From: Terasakiispira papahanaumokuakeensis
Lineage (GTDB): Bacteria > Pseudomonadota > Gammaproteobacteria > Pseudomonadales > Halomonadaceae
DNA: 64,000 nucleotides
Direction: 5' to 3'
Assembly (NCBI RefSeq): GCF_001709345.1
Contig: NZ_MDTQ01000001.1
Coordinates: 2,080,584-2,144,583, forward strand
Shown here: positions 57,488 to 64,000 of the stretch, piece by piece
How the letters are laid out: the number at the start of each line of letters is the position of its first letter
Numbering within the stretch: position 1 is the first letter of the stretch
The notes under the pieces: model-generated
The model's database searches: none
The model's input: the letters and a program-made list of their open reading frames with translations, nothing else
Told to the model about the DNA's origin: nothing
Translations under genes and position numbers: made by a program

Positions 57488-58114
57488 TCAAGCCCAAGAG
57501 GCGTCGAGCCCAAGCTGAATCGCTAAAGAGGCCATCACAACCGCCACAGTCAGATCAATACAACGCCAAGCCCAAGGCCTTGCCAACCAAGGCGCAAGCC
57601 AACTCCCTAACCCCGCAAGCCCCAAAAACCACAGCGCGGACCCGCTGATAGCGCCCAGAATAAAAAGAGAGGGCAACTCACTTCGCGAACCGACGATCCC
57701 CACCAGTACCAATGTATCCAAATAGACATGAGGGTTCAGCAAAGTCACCGCCGCCGTTGATGCCAAAACAGCCCATAGCTGACGGTTCGACACTTGCTGA
57801 GCGGCAAGCACTTCGGTCGAACACAACGCTCGTTTAAAGGCTAAGAGGGCATAACAGCTTAAAAATATGACAGCTCCCCAACGAATCATATTGAGCCACG
57901 AAAGGTGCTGCTCCAAGAAAAAGGCCACGCCCAAGACACCTGCACTCATCATGATGGCATCACAGACTAAACAGAAAAATGCGACGGGCCAGTGATGCTC
58001 ACGTCGCAAGCTTTGTCCAAGCACAAAGGCATTTTGTGAACCAATGGCAATGATCAGGCCTGCTGACAGCATCAGACCGTTCATATAACTCTCAAACCAG
58101 AAGCTGCTTTCCAT
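57488..58114 (-). CDS. argO: LysE/ArgO-family amino acid exporter
   Basis: 208 aa with five or six helices. LysE signature LIIAIGSQNAFVLGQSLRRE and LLNPHVYLDTLVLVG. It exports arginine/basic amino acids; identification as ArgO is supported by the divergent ArgP-type regulator. ATG 58114 chosen; a GTG at 58126 is in frame but spacing of the GGAG sequence is poor for either. Confidence 0.88.
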   Translation of the reverse strand: MESSFWFESYMNGLMLSAGLIIAIGSQNAFVLGQSLRREHHWPVAFFCLVCDAIMMSAGVLGVAFFLEQHLSWLNMIRWGAVIFLSCYALLAFKRALCSTEVLAAQQVSNRQLWAVLASTAAVTLLNPHVYLDTLVLVGIVGSRSELPSLFILGAISGSALWFLGLAGLGSWLAPWLARPWAWRCIDLTVAVVMASLAIQLGLDASWA

Positions 58115-58262
58115 CTCCACGATCACTATCTCTGTATGTGTATTTCAGCTCATCATGCTCATGGATAGTTAATAAGAAAAGTTAATTATGCTATACAATC
58201 ATTAGCAAAATTAATAACAATGGACGCAAACGACATCATCAGATCTCATCGGAACCCCATCA

Positions 58263-59144
58263 ATGCTGGACTATAAATTACTCGCGGCTTTAGCCGCCGT
58301 CATCGAGCAGGGTACTTTTGAGCGCGCAGGCCAACATCTTGGACTGACTCAATCGGCCATCTCTCAACGAGTCAAATTACTGGAGAGCCGACTAGGTTGC
58401 CCAGTACTTAAAAGAACCCACCCGCTGAGCGCAACAGACGTCGGCCAGCGCCTCATGAATCACATTCAACAAGTCAGACTGTTGGAAGGTAACTTAATTG
58501 AGCATGTCCCTGCGCTTGGCCCCATTGAACAACGCCTACGCATTGCGCTTAATGCCGATTCATTGGCGACTTGGTGGTGCCCAGCAACAGCCTCATTGGC
58601 CACCGAACCAGCCGGGCTCATTGAGCTTGTGATTGAAGATCAGGCCATCGGCCTCAAAAGAATGCAAGAAGGCGATGTCGCCGCTTGCCTATGCAGTAGC
58701 GAGATGCCCATACAAGGGGCACGCAGTCATTTCTTAGGTCATATGCGTTATCGTGCTCTGGCCAGTCCTGATTATGTGAATCGCTACTTTCCTAATGGCA
58801 CAACGTCTGAAGCTCTTAGCCAGGCTCCAGCACTGGTCTTTGGTCCAAACGACAGGCTGCAGCATGACTACCTTGCATCCATCGGCTATCACCACACGTT
58901 TCCCTATCATGGCTGCCCAACCGTTGAGGGATATTTAAGAATGGCTCTGAACGGCTGGGGATACGGCATGATCCCTGAGATTCAAGCCCCAGATGCGCTA
59001 AAAGAAGGGAGACTCGTCGATATCCAACCAGGGACTTGGCTGGATGTGCCACTTTATTGGCATCACTGGCGTCAAAGCAGTCGTTGGATCGAGACCTTTA
59101 CTCAGCAGCTCATCAAACAGGCGCCTCAATGGCTTAAGCCGTAA
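58263..59144 (+). CDS. argP: ArgP (IciA)-type LysR regulator
   Basis: 293 aa. Winged helix MLDYKLLAALAAVIEQGTFERAGQHLGLTQSAISQRVKLLE, close to ArgP; substrate domain with the typical SLATWWCPA and GWGYGMIPEIQ. In E. coli ArgP activates argO, and argO is divergent here with a 148-base AT-rich spacer that should hold the operator. Confidence 0.9.
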   Translation: MLDYKLLAALAAVIEQGTFERAGQHLGLTQSAISQRVKLLESRLGCPVLKRTHPLSATDVGQRLMNHIQQVRLLEGNLIEHVPALGPIEQRLRIALNADSLATWWCPATASLATEPAGLIELVIEDQAIGLKRMQEGDVAACLCSSEMPIQGARSHFLGHMRYRALASPDYVNRYFPNGTTSEALSQAPALVFGPNDRLQHDYLASIGYHHTFPYHGCPTVEGYLRMALNGWGYGMIPEIQAPDALKEGRLVDIQPGTWLDVPLYWHHWRQSSRWIETFTQQLIKQAPQWLKP

Positions 59145-59213
59145 AAGCGCCAATAAATATGAATAAGCAGACGACAAACCAGTGGAAATCAAAAAGACTG
59201 CAACTCAATACGT

Positions 59214-60443
59214 TTATAGGCCAACAAGAGGTCCATCGTCACTGTCAACGACCGAAAGAATAGATTGCGTCCAGCGCTGGGCTTGAATAAAAAACTCATT
59301 CATTCTTTGCACCATCTCTGAAGACAGCTCATCTTTTCGCGCCTGCTCAAATAAACGAACACGGTGCAAAATACTACCTAAAGGGCCCGCTTCATCCGTA
59401 ATAGCAGTACGGACATTTTGCGCAAAGCGTACTTGAGAAAGCACTTGGTCTAAAGGTTGATCCAATAAACGATCCATCATTGAGAAAAAGCCAACCGTAA
59501 AGGCGCTTTGAGCACAGACATATGGGCTCATCAGGTGGAGTGCTAAACGTTCACACAGAGCGGCTCTCATCAACGCTAAAGGCAGCAACAAACGACTAGA
59601 CGGACTATTATCCGCTAAGATAATCGTCATCACCAATCGCTGAACATTACGAATACCCAATAACGTTAATGCTTGGCGAATACTCGAGACCTCGTGACGT
59701 CGTCGCAACGCCGATGAATTCACATAGTTAAGCAATTTCAGACATAAGAAAGGATCTTGTATAATCAGCGCCTCGATATCTTCAATCTGAACATTATAAT
59801 CATTCAGACGCCGCATCAATTTAAGCTCGATCGCCTTATTACTACTGCGCTTTCTCCGCGTTGCCGCATGAACCTGCGGCCGGGCGAAAAAATACCCCTG
59901 AAAAAGATTAAATCCCGCCTGGCGGCAGCGCTCAAAATCAGTTTGTGTTTCCACACGTTCAGCAAGCAACTGCAGCGGATATTGCCTTAATAAGGATAAA
60001 TCGGAAGACGAAAGAGGAAACCTTAAATCAACCTTGATGATATCAGCCAGTGGCAACAAAGCCCGCGTACTATCATTGAGTACAAAATCATCTAGCGCAA
60101 TACGATATCCGAGTGATCGTATAGACTGCAAAGACCGAATCAGCGACTCATCCGCCACAACATTTTCCAGTACTTCGACCACAACTTGGTGTGCAGGCAG
60201 AGGGAGCAATTCAGGCTTTAATAACCACTCACGCGGTGCATTAAAGAAAATATCACGCTGACCAACCAGCGCTTCTGGTCCGGTCTCAAAGAATACCGCA
60301 TTGAGGACGCGCGCCGTAGCGAGTGTATCATCTTCGATACAAGCTCCGGATGCATCCGGATGGTCACGATATAATAGCTCATCCCCAATATGTCGTAACT
60401 GAGCATCGCAGATAGGCTGTAACGCCACACAATATTCAGCCAA
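59214..60443 (-). CDS. EAL-HDOD signalling protein (YuxH type)
   Basis: 409 aa. EAL domain 1-200 and HDOD domain about 205-395. EAL residues that can be seen: Glu in DELLYRD, Asn in FNAPREW, Glu in VVVEVLENV, Asp-Asp in ALDDFV, Lys in IIKVDLR, Glu in AERVET and Gln in FQGYFF. Most metal ligands are kept, but DDFG and AEGVE are altered, so c-di-GMP hydrolysis is uncertain. The start is TTG, fixed by GAGGAG 7 nt upstream. Confidence 0.9.
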   Translation of the reverse strand: MAEYCVALQPICDAQLRHIGDELLYRDHPDASGACIEDDTLATARVLNAVFFETGPEALVGQRDIFFNAPREWLLKPELLPLPAHQVVVEVLENVVADESLIRSLQSIRSLGYRIALDDFVLNDSTRALLPLADIIKVDLRFPLSSSDLSLLRQYPLQLLAERVETQTDFERCRQAGFNLFQGYFFARPQVHAATRRKRSSNKAIELKLMRRLNDYNVQIEDIEALIIQDPFLCLKLLNYVNSSALRRRHEVSSIRQALTLLGIRNVQRLVMTIILADNSPSSRLLLPLALMRAALCERLALHLMSPYVCAQSAFTVGFFSMMDRLLDQPLDQVLSQVRFAQNVRTAITDEAGPLGSILHRVRLFEQARKDELSSEMVQRMNEFFIQAQRWTQSILSVVDSDDGPLVGL

Positions 60444-60784
60444 GTTGCTTCTCCTCGCCCCTGGTGCTTAATGCTGACATCCCTGAAGCAAGGTCAACTC
60501 ACGCATAGAAACCACGCATCAATGAGTCATCCCAGGCTGTTGATCCGCCTACCTCCATTCAGGCAAGTTGCCATGATAACATTCTTTTATCTTAAATCTT
60601 TATAACATATGCAACAGGCCCCGAAAAAAACCGCATCACCACGAAGCACTAGACTTAATACTCAATATTTGAGAACAATTTTTATGCCACACAACTCAAA
60701 TCCACCCTCTCATTATATAGGGATATTTCAACACAATCACTTCAAGGCCATTACGCCCTTCAACCCATATCAAGCTTAACTGAA
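60444..60784. other. gap between EAL-HDOD gene and yddG
   Basis: 341 bases. The EAL-HDOD ribosome binding site is at its left end. The rest is AT-rich with a weak 5-bp hairpin (CTCAA, TAT, TTGAG) and no gene that I can support. Confidence 0.4.
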
Positions 60785-61729
60785 TCAGCTCAACGGATCA
60801 CCAGAAGCTTCATCGATTACAGCACTCACTTGGCGAGGAGGAGCGGCCCGAGTTGCCCACCAGCACATCAACGAGCCTACGACGACCAACCCCGCCCCGA
60901 TCCAAAACGCATAGCCCAACGCAGTCGAGAGTTGCCATGCCGCCAAAACAGCAGAAAACACAGGCACAAAGTAAGAGAGCGTTGATAATAAGGTCATATT
61001 GCCATGCAGAATCCCTAGATTCCAGGCCGCATACCCACCGCCCATAGCCACTGCTGCCATCAATAAAGTAGCGATTGAAGACCAGGAAAACGACGCCAGA
61101 GATAATGTCGTGACATCACTGACCGCATATTGACTCCAGAGAGTAATTGCCGTCAGCGAGAAAAAAATCACAATACCGTTATGTCCTTTTGCCATGAGCG
61201 TTGTGACATTACAGTATACCGCCCATATCACAGCCCCACAGAACGCCATAACATAGCTCGTCGGTGCTGCGCCCACACGCAATAACATCTGGTTCAGAGA
61301 CCACTCGCCTTGCCCAGAAAGCACCCAGCTGATTCCAGTAAATGAAACGATCAGCCCAATCAGTAAACCTACTTTAAAACGCTGTATGCCTAATAAAACA
61401 GCGACTGCAACAGTCAACCCAGGCCAAAGATAATTCACCATCCCAACTTCAATAGCCTGAACCCGGTGATGTGCTAACCCAATAGAGAGTGACAAACAAA
61501 GCTCATAGGCCACAAATAAAATACTGCCGATGATCAAATAGTGTTTTGGCATCAAATGAACCTTGGGCCAACCACACAGAAGTAGTTGTAGAACAGCACC
61601 CAAGGTATACACCAGTGCAGCACCGGCAACAGGCCCGAAATCCTCACTCACCAGCCTTAACAAACCAACAATGCTGCTCCAAAGAAAAATAGCCACTAAT
61701 CCAAGGGCCGTTCCTTGACGAGAGGTCAT
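60785..61729 (-). CDS. yddG: aromatic amino acid exporter YddG (DMT superfamily)
   Basis: 314 aa with ten helices in two EamA repeats. Starts QGTALGLVAIFLWSSIVGLLRLVSEDFGP, and carries EVGMVNYLWPGLTVAVAVLL and AAWNLGILHGNMTLLSTLSYFVPVFS, the YddG pattern. It exports Phe, Tyr, Trp or similar compounds. AGGA lies 8 nt before the ATG at 61729. Confidence 0.85.
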   Translation of the reverse strand: MTSRQGTALGLVAIFLWSSIVGLLRLVSEDFGPVAGAALVYTLGAVLQLLLCGWPKVHLMPKHYLIIGSILFVAYELCLSLSIGLAHHRVQAIEVGMVNYLWPGLTVAVAVLLGIQRFKVGLLIGLIVSFTGISWVLSGQGEWSLNQMLLRVGAAPTSYVMAFCGAVIWAVYCNVTTLMAKGHNGIVIFFSLTAITLWSQYAVSDVTTLSLASFSWSSIATLLMAAVAMGGGYAAWNLGILHGNMTLLSTLSYFVPVFSAVLAAWQLSTALGYAFWIGAGLVVVGSLMCWWATRAAPPRQVSAVIDEASGDPLS

Positions 61730-61929
61730 CAACACATCCTATATGGGGTATCTTCAACGGGGGTCAACGAGTGATCAACATGATGAACTATCAGGCGAGG
61801 GTCAAAAGCGCTTACGTCTGAAAGAAACACTCAATTCAATATTTGAGCACATAAACACAAGAACCAAGGACTTTATTCAAGCAGGATCCAAACACTCGAC
61901 TCCTGACACCGACTCAACATTCATTCAAC

Positions 61930-62226
61930 CTAAAGTAAGGCTTGCACACTCTCTACTTTATCCCGTAAAGATTGTGAGCGATCGGTTCTTGTGCCTAGTC
62001 GCATACTCGTTGAGATACGGGGAGCGCCCATATCATGGACAACTTCATGGCAACGTTTGACAGCCGCCATCACCTCGTCCCACTCACCCTCCACATTCGT
62101 GCCGTTGGCATGCAAGGAATAAGACAACCCCTCAGCATCTAAGATACGCTGGCAAGCGGCAACATAACGGGCAATCGATCCCTCCACGCCCATAGGCACG
62201 ACACAAAAATCAATCATTAATTTCAT
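61930..62226 (-). CDS. MTH1187/YkoF-family thiamine-binding protein
   Basis: 98 aa ferredoxin-like fold. MKLMIDFCVVPMGVEGSIARYVAACQRIL and SYSLHANGTNVEGEWDEVMAAVKRCHEVVHDMG match the family, which binds thiamine or its precursor parts. AAGGGGGTGAT just before ATG 62226 decides the start; the longer frame adds 21 residues. Confidence 0.85.
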   Translation of the reverse strand: MKLMIDFCVVPMGVEGSIARYVAACQRILDAEGLSYSLHANGTNVEGEWDEVMAAVKRCHEVVHDMGAPRISTSMRLGTRTDRSQSLRDKVESVQALL

Positions 62227-62340
62227 ATCACCCCCTTCTCGGTGAGACCAACCAAGGCAATGAAGATTATTCACACTCAATAAACTCACAAGCCATTAGG
62301 TTGTTAGCATACGATCAGATCCTTCATAAAGGAAACCGCA

Positions 62341-62934
62341 TTATTGTCGCGATGAGGGATCGTGATCTGAAGGTAACCAGTCCAAGCATGGCTCATTCAC
62401 CCACTGATCGAGATTCGGCCAAGGCTGAACAGGCTCATGAGAAGAAGCATAACAACTGATCTGTAACCGGAAACGCGTCAGGAAAGTAATTTCACTCAAC
62501 ATCAGACTTTGATCGAACTGATAAAGCCGACTAGGCACATGGGCTAGGCGATGATGCCCGGTACACCGGTACTCACTCTCAGGAGGAGGAAAGACACCTT
62601 GCTGGTACAACCATGTCCCCGTTGGCGTTAGCACCATGAGCCCATGAAATTCAACATCAATATGTTCACCGCGATCCGTTTTCAACACATAGCGCATTTC
62701 TAGCTCGCCAAGACCGGCATGGAGCTTTTCCAAAAAAAAGCAACCATGCCCTGGCAGTATACAACCTCGAAAACGCTCATCAGTTGATTCAAATGAACCA
62801 CCGCCAACAGAAGCATCACAGCGGCTAGAAATCGCAGGACAACACGGCGACTCATCCAAATCAAGAGATACCGATAAAAGTCGTTTAGGCGGCACCTGGA
62901 GGTCATGCTCAGTATTCATTGGCCTAGAACTCAT
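62341..62934 (-). CDS. DUF3237-like protein
   Basis: 197 aa. GCILPGHGCFFLEKLHAGLGELEMRYVLKTDRGEHIDVEFHGLMVL resembles the DUF3237 signature (G-x-LPGGG, ARYTLETDDGALI), and a Cys-rich N-terminus (CCPAISSRC) is unusual. Function unknown. It ends 114 bases upstream of the thiamine-binding gene, possibly in one transcript. Confidence 0.6.
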   Translation of the reverse strand: MSSRPMNTEHDLQVPPKRLLSVSLDLDESPCCPAISSRCDASVGGGSFESTDERFRGCILPGHGCFFLEKLHAGLGELEMRYVLKTDRGEHIDVEFHGLMVLTPTGTWLYQQGVFPPPESEYRCTGHHRLAHVPSRLYQFDQSLMLSEITFLTRFRLQISCYASSHEPVQPWPNLDQWVNEPCLDWLPSDHDPSSRQ

Positions 62935-63600
62935 TGATTTAACCCTATTTATTATAGTACTTAGTCATCGAATAATGCTCATCGGCTTAAGCATAAGCGG
63001 CTATTTTTATAGCATTCTGATTATACAATGTGTCACAAAATTGATCAAAATAGTCCACATCGCGCTCAAACAAATTACGAAAACCGCCTCAAAACTTGCA
63101 TTACCTTATAACACAGAACATTAGGCTTGGAGCAAGAATAGAAAAAAGAGCAATTAATTCAAAATTAAATAAATAAATCACCCAGATAAATTTTATCAAC
63201 CAGGCAAAAAATCAAAGCAAATCACAACCTACAACACGAATAAAAACCTTATACTTGTTATTCCGAAGCCCCCACCAAGATGGCAGGTGACTCGAGACAC
63301 CAAGACCCTATCTTTCACATGGAGATGACAGCCTCTAAACGTCTAACCTATCAGAATGAAAGCATCACAGTATTATTGATGCTCTTCCCGGGCGGCCATT
63401 ATTCAGCTAACCCCATGAAATCATTTAAAATTAAATTGAAATGATATAAAATAGCCATCCTAATATCAAAAATGATCGCCACGCACCTCACATCAGAGAC
63501 ATTTAATCAATACAACATCCAATAAAAAACAACAAGCAACGCAGCTAAAAATAAAGCGCTTATATACAATTAAACATTTTAATCGCCACAAGGCTTGATT
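62935..63600. other. 666-bp AT-rich gap
   Basis: No gene supported. It contains a 54-codon open frame at 63280-63444 without a ribosome binding site, a 7-bp hairpin at about 63361-63382, and several AT-rich stretches. It probably holds the promoters of the DUF3237-like and HxlR genes. Confidence 0.4.
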
Positions 63601-63996
63601 ATGACCTTCTCCATACCTAGCACTCATCCAACTGACATCCTCGACAATATGCTATCACCGAGCGACATTCTGAAGCATGTTTGTAGCCGATGGGGGGCGC
63701 GTATACTGATTACATTGAACCAACATTCAAGCTTACGTTTCAGTGAGTTGAGAAGTGAACTCAAGAATGTCAGTGAAAAAATGCTAGCACAAACCTTACA
63801 AACACTCGCGCACGATGGGTTTATTCTGCGAGACGCTTACGCCACAATGCCGCCCATTGTCGAATATCGACTCACATTACTCGGTGAGGAGCTTGCCGGG
63901 CATGTGGGACAATTAGTCCAATGGATTGACCTTAATCTGGAGCAGATTCAGCAGGCCAGGAACCAGGAAGTTGCCACTCCAGACATTCCACAATGA
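63601..63996 (+). CDS. HxlR-family transcriptional regulator
   Basis: 131 aa winged-helix protein. ILKHVCSRWGARILITLNQHSSLRFSELRSELKNVSEKMLAQTLQTLAHDGFILRDAY and VEYRLTLLGEEL follow the HxlR/MarR-like pattern. The Cys near residue 28 could be a redox switch as in HypR-type members, but this is unproven. Its target would be the next gene beyond the window. ATG 63601 with a weak AAGG upstream. Confidence 0.88.
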   Translation: MTFSIPSTHPTDILDNMLSPSDILKHVCSRWGARILITLNQHSSLRFSELRSELKNVSEKMLAQTLQTLAHDGFILRDAYATMPPIVEYRLTLLGEELAGHVGQLVQWIDLNLEQIQQARNQEVATPDIPQ

Positions 63997-64000
63997 GGTC

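Noticed and set aside
61743-62060. 105-codon plus-strand ORF opposite the thiamine-binding gene
   Set aside because: Its second half is the complement of the thiamine-binding gene and the rest has no motif.
63280-63444. 54-codon ORF starting MAGDSRHQDP in the AT-rich gap
   Set aside because: No ribosome binding site at either possible start and no protein-like features; could be checked by conservation.

Overview
The window is ordinary chromosomal DNA of a gammaproteobacterium of roughly balanced base composition. Gene order and protein types suggest the Pseudomonas/Oceanospirillales side of the class, possibly a Halomonadaceae relative. The evidence is the block ppiD-hupB-lon-clpX-clpP-tig-tRNAs-folD-cysS-glnS-ppiB-lpxH and a yccA-like/tusDCBE cluster, both familiar from pseudomonads. 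No insertion sequence, prophage, CRISPR array, toxin-antitoxin pair or classical defence island was seen.

Region by region. 0-10 kb: protein quality control on the minus strand (PpiD, HU, Lon, ClpX, ClpP, trigger factor), with a near-consensus heat-shock promoter before lon and a tRNA-Pro/Arg/His operon with a strong promoter. 10-17 kb: folate one-carbon metabolism (FolD), MTA/SAH nucleosidase, CysS and GlnS, PpiB, LpxH. 17-26.8 kb: Ser/Thr symporter, MiaE, a DUF1289 protein, aconitase B with a structured leader, YajL, a short H-NS-like protein, a UbiA-family prenyltransferase, TrhP and a YkgJ-type protein. 27-34 kb: a Cache-domain chemoreceptor, a BAX-inhibitor-1 family protein, the complete tusDCBE relay (TusA lies at 57 kb), a quinone-oxidoreductase-like gene broken by one missing base, and DAHP synthase. 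34-45.5 kb: GhrA, a GST, a lipoprotein hydrolase, DUF2937 plus CheX, acetoacetyl-CoA synthetase, a DUF748 protein, and an orphan GspN coupled to a FrnE-like DsbA. 45.6-64 kb: accessory metabolism, with LysR/MFS, two coupled membrane proteins, RsuA, an acetylpolyamine/histone deacetylase-like enzyme, a HAD enzyme, LysR/SbtA-like permease, Usp, TusA, ArgO/ArgP, an EAL-HDOD protein, YddG, a thiamine-binding protein, a DUF3237-like protein and an HxlR regulator.

Two themes stand out. Several products act on tRNA or rRNA (TusA-E and TrhP at U34, MiaE at A37, RsuA on 16S rRNA). Several transporters sit divergently beside LysR regulators (MFS, SbtA-like, ArgO/ArgP).

I did not find a clearly new multi-gene system. 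The observations most worth a second look are small: a mini-ORF with a near-perfect ribosome binding site and overlapping hairpin before the Usp gene; a plus-strand terminator with no gene in front of it between glnS and ppiB; a nested stem in the acnB leader; a perfect inverted repeat flanking a TATAAT before the DAHP synthase gene; an 11-bp tandem array plus dyad between a LysR and an SbtA-like gene; the one-base frameshift in the oxidoreductase; and the H-NS-like protein that ends in an AT-hook-like tail.
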